Assembly: GCA_002494215.1 (NCBI GenBank)
Contig: DLBF01000108.1
Coordinates: 1-12,919 of the forward strand
Origin: Prevotellaceae bacterium UBA7028
GTDB taxonomy: Bacteria; Bacteroidota; Bacteroidia; Bacteroidales; Bacteroidaceae
DNA: 12,919 nucleotides
Direction of reading: 5' to 3'
The notes below the pieces were generated by a model, which worked only from the letters and a program-made list of their open reading frames with translations, searched no databases and was not told where the DNA came from. The translations under genes were made by a program, and so were the position numbers. Below are positions 7,761 through 12,919 of the stretch, piece by piece (position 1 is the stretch's first letter; every line of letters starts with the position of its first letter).

Positions 7761-9361
7761 AGAATTCGTCTTTTTTTGTTGTGGCAATTTGCTTCCTGCT
7801 CAGTTCGTGTGGCGGTAATCGTCCGAATGGAGCGGAAGAGGTCGTTCCTGATACCTTGATTGTGGAAGAAGAGCCGGAAGTGAAACCTTATCCTGCAACA
7901 CAGTTTCCTTCCGTGGAAGCCCTTAAATACGAAGTGGATGTCTTTGACTCTTTGCATAGCGGTATTATTGAGAATCTGACAGATATGTATGCCGATGCTC
8001 CTGGTGTCTTTACCTTTCGTGGTAATCTGTTGCGTAATGCCGACTTTGGCGGTAGGGTGAAAGGCAGACCTGACACGCTGATTGTAAACTGGACTTTCGA
8101 TACAGAATCGGATAATCGTGAGACTTCTGTGGGAACATGGGGCGGCGGTACTGGATGGACAGGGCAGCCTCTCTATGTCTGTTGGCCGGATAGTATATTG
8201 CATCGTTTCCGTAATGAACTAAAGGGAGACGGATATAATCTGTCCAAGCAGGAAGTGATGTTTGGCTCTCTTTGTTCGAGGGCATATTTCTTGGATTTCG
8301 AAACTGGCAAGCCTACGCGTCCTTCTGTTGATGTGCAGAATCCCATCAAGGGAACTGCATCTTTAGATCCCACAATGAATGGCAATCTGTACATTGGTCA
8401 GGGTGTTCCTGCGGTTGAGCCAATCGGTGCTATGTGTGTCAATCTTTTTCAAAGTAAGATTACACATTTCTATGGCAGAGACCCAAAAGCATGGCGTGGG
8501 TGGTCGGCTTATGATTCGTCGCCAGTTAGACTCGGTGATTTCTTGATTCGTCCGGGAGAGAATGGTACGTTATACAAATTCTTGGTTGATGAGAATGGCA
8601 CTCTTACGCTTCATTCCACTTTGCGATTCCGTAAAAATAATTTGTACGGTGCTGGCGGTATGGAAAGTTCCATTGCCATCGTGGCAAATTATGGGGTAGT
8701 TGGTGATAATCATGGTAATGTGGTGTGCGTTGACCTCAATACCCTGCAGCCTGTATGGTATTATTATTTGGGGGATGACATCGATGCTTCGCCTGTAATC
8801 GAAATGGAAGGTGATACACCCTATGTGTATGTTGGGTGCGAAGTTGACCGCCAAGGTCCTACGGGTACGGCCAATTTGGCTAAGATAAATGTTCTCAGCG
8901 GACAAGAGGCGTGGTGTCTGAAGACTGTTTCCTATAAAGCGCTGGTAGGGGAGAAACATTTCGATGGCGGATATTATGCAACACCTCTGTTGGGACAAGG
9001 GAATTGCAGCGACAGGCTGTTTGTGAATTTTGTGGAGAATAGTCCTGCCGGTGGTCAGCCTGGTTATTTTGTGGCAATCAGTAAGGAAACGGGTGAGGTG
9101 CTCTATCGTGTTAAGCTTAAGCACTATGCATGGTCGTCTCCTGTGTTGTTCCTGAACGAAAAAGGCGAATGTTTTGTCCTTACGGCTGATACCTATGGCA
9201 ATGTCTATATCTTTGATGGAAAGGGTGGTGAAGAGCTTTGTCGTCTTCATGTAGGCTCTAATTTCGAGTCTTCTCCTTGTGTCGTTGGTAACCAAATTGT
9301 GGTAGGTTCTCGTGGTAGAACTATCTATAAACTAACGGTCGGGAATCGTAAAAAGAGTTAA
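7757..9361 (+). CDS. PQQ-like beta-propeller repeat lipoprotein
   Basis: This 534-residue exported lipoprotein has a short signal peptide (1-17) ending in the lipobox LSSC with lipidated Cys 18, followed by GG and a Glu/Pro-rich linker to about residue 50. The rest shows repeated beta-propeller blades of the PQQ/BamB type: GDNHGNVVCVDLNTLQPVW (317-335), DIDASPV (341-347), ATPLLGQG (408-415), VAISKETGEVLYRVK (439-453), SSPVLFLNEKG (460-470), TADTYGNVYIFDGKGG (476-491) and ESSPCVVGNQIVVGS (504-518). The N-terminal half is less regular. BamB-like scaffolding is possible, but the PQQ-enzyme catalytic residues are not evident, so I infer a binding or scaffold role at the envelope without naming a ligand. 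The ATG lies within the recG stop (ATGA), so the start is secure. Confidence 0.87.
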   Translation: MKNSSFFVVAICFLLSSCGGNRPNGAEEVVPDTLIVEEEPEVKPYPATQFPSVEALKYEVDVFDSLHSGIIENLTDMYADAPGVFTFRGNLLRNADFGGRVKGRPDTLIVNWTFDTESDNRETSVGTWGGGTGWTGQPLYVCWPDSILHRFRNELKGDGYNLSKQEVMFGSLCSRAYFLDFETGKPTRPSVDVQNPIKGTASLDPTMNGNLYIGQGVPAVEPIGAMCVNLFQSKITHFYGRDPKAWRGWSAYDSSPVRLGDFLIRPGENGTLYKFLVDENGTLTLHSTLRFRKNNLYGAGGMESSIAIVANYGVVGDNHGNVVCVDLNTLQPVWYYYLGDDIDASPVIEMEGDTPYVYVGCEVDRQGPTGTANLAKINVLSGQEAWCLKTVSYKALVGEKHFDGGYYATPLLGQGNCSDRLFVNFVENSPAGGQPGYFVAISKETGEVLYRVKLKHYAWSSPVLFLNEKGECFVLTADTYGNVYIFDGKGGEELCRLHVGSNFESSPCVVGNQIVVGSRGRTIYKLTVGNRKKS

Positions 9362-9366
9362 AAACC

Positions 9367-9397
9367 TTTGCCGTTTCGATTTTTCTTTATACCTTTG
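9367..9397 (+). promoter_or_regulatory. Bacteroidota-type promoter for ndk
   Basis: TTTG (9367-9370), a 19-base spacer and TACCTTTG (9390-9397) match the Bacteroides -33/-7 consensus in full. Transcription would start near 9403-9405, giving a leader of roughly 50 bases that opens with a hairpin. The -33 box lies just six bases after the lipoprotein stop codon. Confidence 0.8.
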
Positions 9398-9405
9398 CAG
9401 CCGAA

Positions 9406-9424
9406 AAGTGGAAAACGTCCACTT
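9406..9424 (+). promoter_or_regulatory. Perfect 7-bp inverted repeat at the 5' end of the ndk leader
   Basis: AAGTGGA (9406-9412) and TCCACTT (9418-9424) pair perfectly around a five-base loop AAACG. The repeat begins within a few bases of the predicted transcript start. It is not followed by a T-run on the plus strand, so it does not look like a terminator for the lipoprotein gene. It may be a 5' stabilising stem-loop in the ndk mRNA or an operator site. Confidence 0.5.
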
Positions 9425-9452
9425 GAAAAAATGAAATTTTAAAAGAAACCTC

Positions 9453-9920
9453 ATGCTGGAAAGGACTCTGGTCTTATTAAAACCAAGTACAATACAAAGA
9501 GCGCTGATTGGTGAAATCATCAATCGTTTCGAGAAGAAAGGCCTACGTATTGCAGGAATGAAAATGATGCAGTTAAACGATGCTATCCTCGAGGAACATT
9601 ACGCTCATTTGGTTAAGAAACCGTTTTTCCCTTCATTGAAGGCCTCGATGATGAAGACTCCTGTCATCGCAATGTGTCTTGAAGGAGTTGATGCAATTGC
9701 AGTTGTTCGATACATTACTGGTTATACCAACGGACGTAAGGCAGATGCCGGAACCATCCGTGGTGACTATTGTATGAGCAATCAGCAGAATATCGTTCAT
9801 GCTTCTGACTCACCCGAGGCTGCTGCTATTGAGTTGAACCGCTTCTTTAAACCTGAAGAGATATTCGACTTGGGTAATCTGAATATGGATCGTCTCTACG
9901 CCGTAGATGAGGCAAACTAA
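9453..9920 (+). CDS. ndk: Nucleoside diphosphate kinase
   Basis: Ndk transfers the terminal phosphate from ATP to other nucleoside diphosphates through a phosphohistidine, balancing (d)NTP pools. The 155-residue protein begins with ERTLVLLKPSTIQRALIG (the family's LxxKPDxxxR-type start, with Ser in place of the usual Asp), and contains TGYTNGRKADAGTIRGDY (89-106) and the active-site histidine H116 in NIVHASDSPEAA. It is some 12 residues longer than E. coli Ndk, mostly at the C-terminus. It has its own clear promoter with a hairpin leader. The peptidase gene begins 13 bases after the stop, so the two form an operon. Confidence 0.96.
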   Translation: MLERTLVLLKPSTIQRALIGEIINRFEKKGLRIAGMKMMQLNDAILEEHYAHLVKKPFFPSLKASMMKTPVIAMCLEGVDAIAVVRYITGYTNGRKADAGTIRGDYCMSNQQNIVHASDSPEAAAIELNRFFKPEEIFDLGNLNMDRLYAVDEAN

Positions 9921-9933
9921 TGCAAAAATAATA

Positions 9934-10902
9934 ATGAAAACAATGATAGTTAAAAAACTTTTCTTTATGATGGCTATGGCTTGTGTTGCTACCTCTGGTG
10001 TGGCACAGGACAAATTGGCCAGTATGGCTCCCGTAGATAAGAAGATGCGCGCTATCGATAGTCTTTCAATTGTTCGTATGCTTCAGACCGAAGAATCTAC
10101 GCAAGCACCCGCTTCTGCACTTTATCCAGAATGGAATAACGTATATACTACTCATTATGGTGTTCAAATGCCCGATGAGTACAAAATTGATTTGCGTGGT
10201 TTCCATATGCCAACAGATAATCGTTTGGTAACAAGTCACTTTGGTTATCGTAAGGCATTCCATCGTAATCATTACGGTACTGATATTAAATGCTATGTAG
10301 GCGATACCATCCGTGCTGCGTTCAGTGGAAAGATTCGTATCGTAGCTTACGAAGGCAAGGGATATGGTCGCTATGTTATCATTCGTCATCCCAATGGCTT
10401 GGAGACTTTGTACGGTCACATGAGCAAGCAGCTGGTTAAGCAGGACCAGACGGTTAGAGCTGGTGAGCCTATTGGTCTCGGTGGTAATACCGGTCGTTCT
10501 TATGGCGCTCATCTGCACTTCGAGACTCGTTTCCTGGGTAAGTTCATCGATCCCGAGAGATTGTTTAACTTCGAGATGCAGGACGTAAAGGCTGACTATT
10601 ATGTATATCGTTCAAACGGTAGCGGAGCTCTCATGAACGGCAACAGCGTATTGGCAGCCAGCGAGACAGCACCTGAAGAGGTGGCAGAGGTAAACAAGCA
10701 GGAAGAGAGCAGAAACTTCCAGCAGCAGAAGATCGCTGCACAAAAGGCTAAGCCTCGTACTTCTTATCATACGGTTAAGTCTGGTGATACCCTTTCTTCT
10801 ATCGCCAAGAAATATCACACTTCAGTTAAGAGTTTGTGCAATCAGAATGGTATCTCGGAGAAGTCAACCCTCCGTATTGGCCAGATTCTGAAGCATAGCT
10901 GA
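9934..10902 (+). CDS. Exported M23-family metallopeptidase with C-terminal LysM domain
   Basis: This is a putative cell-wall endopeptidase of 322 residues. A signal peptide (residues 1 to about 24, ending GVAQ) should direct it to the periplasm. The LytM/M23 domain (about 95-212) keeps the zinc ligands: H113 and D117 in HYGTD, and H195 of the HxH in GAHLHFE, with H193 and H162 as further active-site histidines. A Gln/Ala/Lys-rich linker (about 245-275) leads to a single LysM peptidoglycan-binding domain (278-320, YHTVKSGDTLSSIAKKY). All catalytic residues are present, so an active enzyme is likely, although many relatives act as amidase activators. I start it at the ATG at 9934; an upstream ATG at 9907 would overlap ndk and spoil the signal peptide. 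It ends with a tandem in-frame stop, TGA TAA. Confidence 0.93.
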   Translation: MKTMIVKKLFFMMAMACVATSGVAQDKLASMAPVDKKMRAIDSLSIVRMLQTEESTQAPASALYPEWNNVYTTHYGVQMPDEYKIDLRGFHMPTDNRLVTSHFGYRKAFHRNHYGTDIKCYVGDTIRAAFSGKIRIVAYEGKGYGRYVIIRHPNGLETLYGHMSKQLVKQDQTVRAGEPIGLGGNTGRSYGAHLHFETRFLGKFIDPERLFNFEMQDVKADYYVYRSNGSGALMNGNSVLAASETAPEEVAEVNKQEESRNFQQQKIAAQKAKPRTSYHTVKSGDTLSSIAKKYHTSVKSLCNQNGISEKSTLRIGQILKHS

Positions 10903-10926
10903 TAAGATTATTTTTAATAAAAAATA

Positions 10927-10965
10927 AAGACGCCCAAGGTATTGACTTTGTGGCGTCTTCTTTTT
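10927..10965 (+). terminator. Rho-independent terminator after ndk-M23 operon
   Basis: An 8-bp stem AAGACGCC (10927-10934) with GGCGTCTT (10952-10959) is extended inside by CAAGG/CTTTG (with one G-U pair and a bulged T), then followed by CTTTTT (10960-10965). It lies 25 bases after the peptidase stop and before the next promoter. Confidence 0.88.
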
Positions 10966-10975
10966 ATCCTTGAAA

Positions 10976-11007
10976 TTTGGAGAATAGAGAAAGTTGGCGT
11001 ACCTTTG
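10976..11007 (+). promoter_or_regulatory. Bacteroidota-type promoter for the DUF1599-DoxX-tpiA unit
   Basis: TTTG (10976-10979), 20 bases, then TACCTTTG (11000-11007), a full consensus match and the same -7 octamer as the ndk promoter. The -33 box begins only 11 bases after the terminator T-run. The predicted leader is about 10-15 bases to the ATG at 11024. Confidence 0.8.
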
Positions 11008-11023
11008 CACAAATTATATAATA

Positions 11024-11587
11024 ATGTATATGGAGACCAAGGAACAGTTTGAACAGGTGATGGCAGAATGCCGCGCACTCTTTGCAAAGAAGTTGCATGA
11101 TTATGGCGCTGCGTGGCGTATTATGCGTCCTACCTCGCTCACAGACCAGATATACATAAAGGCAAATCGTATTCGTAGTATCGAGACCAAAGGTGTCAAC
11201 TTGGTGGGAGAGGGTATCGCCCCCGAGTTCATAGGTATAGTCAATTATGCTATCATTGGCCTGATTCAGTTGGAGCGTGGCTATTCCGAGACACCCGATG
11301 ATATGACCGAGGAAGAAGCCCTTGCTGCTTATGACAAGCACGCTCAGCAGACGCTGGCCTTGATGCTCCGTAAGAATCATGATTATGATGAGGCTTGGCG
11401 CGGTATGCGTATCAGCAGTTACACCGACCTTATCCTCATGAAGATATTCCGTACGAAACAGATAGAGTCTCTTGGAGGAGACACGTTGGTATCAGAGGGT
11501 ATCGACGCAAACTATATGGACATGATGAATTATGCTGTTTTCGGCTTGATAAAACTGACGTTCGGTGAAGAGGAAAATCAGGAATAG
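11024..11587 (+). CDS. DUF1599 domain protein (tandem duplicated domain)
   Basis: This 187-residue, probably cytoplasmic protein has no signal peptide or membrane segment. It consists of two copies of one roughly 94-residue domain. The landmarks recur at a constant offset: HDYGAAWR (25-32) and HDYDEAWR (119-126), TD (40-41 and 134-135), GVNLVGEGI (57-65) and GDTLVSEGI (152-160), NYAIIGLI (74-81) and NYAVFGLI (169-176). This fits the DUF1599 family, which I recall being grouped with nucleotide-modification-associated domains (Nmad1); that link is from memory and the biochemical function is unknown. An alternative ATG at 11030 (two residues shorter) is equally plausible. A longer TTG start at 10994 overlaps the promoter and is rejected. 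The following membrane-protein gene overlaps its end by 23 bases. Confidence 0.88.
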   Translation: MYMETKEQFEQVMAECRALFAKKLHDYGAAWRIMRPTSLTDQIYIKANRIRSIETKGVNLVGEGIAPEFIGIVNYAIIGLIQLERGYSETPDDMTEEEALAAYDKHAQQTLALMLRKNHDYDEAWRGMRISSYTDLILMKIFRTKQIESLGGDTLVSEGIDANYMDMMNYAVFGLIKLTFGEEENQE

Positions 11588-12919
11588 GATAGTTGGGACA
11601 GTTGTCAACGTTTCACGTTTGCTGCTGTCTGTTACTTTCATATTGTCTGGAACGGTTAAGCTGATAGACCCTAAAGGGACTGAATACAAAATACAGGACT
11701 ATCTTGCGGCACTGGGCTTTGCAGACTCTCTGTTCGCATCTGTTCCCTTGTTGCTTGCCGTTATTTTCTCTGCCTGCGAGTTTGTGATGGGCATCTACAT
11801 GCTTTTTGGCATTCAGCGTCGTCTGACGTCAACTGGTATGTTGTTGTTTCTGGCGGTTATGACACCGCTCACCCTGTATCTTGCCATCGACAATCCCATC
11901 TCGGACTGTGGGTGTTTTGGCGATGCCATCAAACTTACCAACTGGCAGACATTCGGTAAGAACGTAGTACTGTTGGCAGCTGCAGTTTTGGTGCTGCGTT
12001 ATTACAGACTGATGAGAAGGGCTATGACAAAGCGTCACCAGTGGACGGTTTCTATCTATACGTGGTCGTTCGCTCTTGCCTTTGCTTCATATAACCTGTA
12101 TTATCTGCCGGTAGTGGATTTCCGCCCTTATCACATTGGGGCAGATCTGAAGAAAGCCCTGACGTCCGACGTAGAGTATGTCACTACATTTATTCTCGAG
12201 AAGGATGGAGTGCAGAAGGAGTTCACGTTAGAGGATTATCCTGATAGTACGTGGACATTCATAGACAGCAAGACGGTTACGTTAGGAGAACCTGCAAAGA
12301 GCACTGGCATAGAGAATCTGCAGATATTGTCTGTAGAGACGGGCGAGGATGTTACCCCGCAACTGTTGCTGGATTCAGGGTATGTATTCCTGTTGGTGGC
12401 CCCATATCTCGATAAGGCTGATGACAGTATGATGGAGCGACTGATAAGCCTCTATGACTACTGCGTGGATAATGATTACCAGTTCTTCTGTCTGACATCA
12501 AGCGGAGAAGAGGAGATAGCCCGTTGGGTGGAACTCACAGGAGCAGAATATCCTTTCTGCTATACGGATGCCGAGGTGCTGAAGACGATGGTACGCTCTA
12601 ATCCTGGTCTGATGCTGCTTCATAACGGCGTTGTGGAAAACAAGTGGGCTGATACGACAATCCCGGGTGAGGAGGAGCTTACGGCACCTGTTCAGGATTT
12701 GCCAAGCTTTCACCCTGCTATCAGTAGTCTGAAGCAGAAGGCTCTCAGGATTTTCCTCTGGTATGTCCTGCCACTGCTGTTCTTTGCCTTGGTGGATAAT
12801 CTGTGGGTAATGTGGAAATTGAGAAAATTACATAATATTAAACCATTTAAAAACAATTTGAAAATGAGAAAGAAGATTGTTGCAGGCAACTGGAAGATGA
12901 ACAAGACCCTGCAGGAAGG
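11565..12919 (+). CDS. BT_3928-type DoxX/MauE-like membrane protein; frame continues without stop into TpiA and off the window
   Basis: I read this from a GTG at 11565 (MKRKIRNRIVGT...), just after an in-frame TGA at 11556, overlapping the DUF1599 gene by 23 bases. Residues 1-182 hold about five hydrophobic helices. The family block LSGTVKLIDPKG sits at 27-38, and the redox-looking motif SDCGCFGD (113-120) lies between helices 3 and 4, as in MauE/DoxX-like proteins. Residues 183-393 form a soluble, probably periplasmic domain resembling the C-terminal thioredoxin-like part of BT_3928 proteins but without CxxC. A final helix (about 395-417) is followed by a basic tail KLRKLHNIK. No stop follows: the frame passes through a 43-base segment with only 7 G/C and enters the triosephosphate isomerase N-terminus at residue 434. 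Function is unknown; an electron-transfer or thiol-redox role is only inference. Sure of the frame, less sure whether fusion or lost stop. Confidence 0.8.
   Translation, partial: MKRKIRNRIVGTVVNVSRLLLSVTFILSGTVKLIDPKGTEYKIQDYLAALGFADSLFASVPLLLAVIFSACEFVMGIYMLFGIQRRLTSTGMLLFLAVMTPLTLYLAIDNPISDCGCFGDAIKLTNWQTFGKNVVLLAAAVLVLRYYRLMRRAMTKRHQWTVSIYTWSFALAFASYNLYYLPVVDFRPYHIGADLKKALTSDVEYVTTFILEKDGVQKEFTLEDYPDSTWTFIDSKTVTLGEPAKSTGIENLQILSVETGEDVTPQLLLDSGYVFLLVAPYLDKADDSMMERLISLYDYCVDNDYQFFCLTSSGEEEIARWVELTGAEYPFCYTDAEVLKTMVRSNPGLMLLHNGVVENKWADTTIPGEEELTAPVQDLPSFHPAISSLKQKALRIFLWYVLPLLFFALVDNLWVMWKLRKLHNIKPFKNNLKMRKKIVAGNWKMNKTLQE
12864..12919 (+). CDS. tpiA: Triosephosphate isomerase, 3'-truncated by window end
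   Basis: TpiA interconverts dihydroxyacetone phosphate and glyceraldehyde 3-phosphate in glycolysis. Only the first 18 residues are in the window, but KIVAGNWKMNKT is the family's N-terminal active-site block, with catalytic Asn 9 and Lys 11. The ATG at 12864 is preceded by an A/T-rich segment (ATTTGAAA just before it) that looks like a normal leader for this phylum, so independent initiation is likely. It is in the same frame as the upstream membrane-protein gene, with no stop between them. No TAnnTTTG promoter is visible just upstream, so it probably depends on the promoter at 10976-11007. Confidence 0.9.
   Translation, partial: MRKKIVAGNWKMNKTLQE

Noticed and set aside
8570..9295. 241-codon open frame on the minus strand within the lipoprotein gene.
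   Set aside because: It lies wholly opposite the beta-propeller repeats and shows no domain.
9406..9424. Terminator for the lipoprotein gene.
   Set aside because: The hairpin has no following T-run on the plus strand and lies just after a consensus promoter for ndk.
9431..9442. Three-codon upstream ORF (Met-Lys-Phe-stop) in the ndk leader.
   Set aside because: In an A/T-rich leader such a frame is expected by chance, and nothing shows it is translated.
9907..9933. Longer M23 peptidase starting at ATG 9907.
   Set aside because: It overlaps the end of ndk and puts nine polar residues before an otherwise normal signal peptide.
1..12919. CRISPR array, tRNA, rRNA, transposon or prophage signals.
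   Set aside because: I found no regularly spaced repeats, cloverleaf, transposase or phage-type genes; every gene is recognisable as core or conserved-hypothetical.

Overview
The window looks like a chromosomal housekeeping segment from a Bacteroidota anaerobe, most likely Bacteroidales and plausibly Prevotellaceae. Three things point there. Class III (oxygen-sensitive) ribonucleotide reductase genes are present. The genes are preceded by Bacteroidota-type promoters (TTTG, about 19-21 bases, TAnnTTTG) instead of sigma70 boxes, and the leaders are A/T-rich with little Shine-Dalgarno. The gene families and neighbours (nadK, a DUF1599 protein, a BT_3928-type membrane protein, tpiA) are typical of that phylum. 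This assignment is inference; no rRNA or tRNA is present to confirm it. I see no insertion sequence, CRISPR array, prophage, or tRNA.

Layout from left to right: (1) The 3' part of nrdD and complete nrdG, on the plus strand, make deoxynucleotides without oxygen. (2) Facing them on the minus strand is a nadK-ABC exporter pair. The nrdG and exporter stop codons overlap in one TTAA. (3) A short divergent spacer (4353-4433) carries interleaved promoters for nadK (leftward) and for a rightward cluster: a DJ-1/PfpI-family protein, ispD, recG and a beta-propeller lipoprotein. Spacing in the cluster is very tight (3 bases, 3 bases, and a 4-base ATGA overlap). (4) A strong predicted promoter, with a perfect hairpin right after it, drives ndk and an M23/LysM cell-wall peptidase, ended by a rho-independent terminator at about 10927-10965. 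(5) A third clear promoter at 10976-11007 starts a DUF1599 protein (two tandem copies of one domain), a BT_3928-type DoxX/MauE-like membrane protein, and tpiA, which is cut by the window end.

The most notable observation is in the last unit. The membrane-protein frame, from a GTG at 11565, has no stop codon. It runs in frame through an A/T-rich spacer into the start of triosephosphate isomerase and off the end of the window. Either this is a real fusion (predicted topology would put the isomerase on the cytoplasmic side), or tpiA starts on its own at 12864 and the upstream protein has lost its stop, or a single-base error hides the stop. Otherwise the window is ordinary core metabolism: nucleotide supply (NrdD/NrdG, Ndk), NADP synthesis (NadK), isoprenoid precursors (IspD), DNA repair (RecG), envelope maintenance (M23/LysM peptidase, lipoprotein, ABC exporter) and glycolysis (TpiA). 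No stretch over 300 bases lacks a gene; the longest non-coding gaps are about 80-120 bases.
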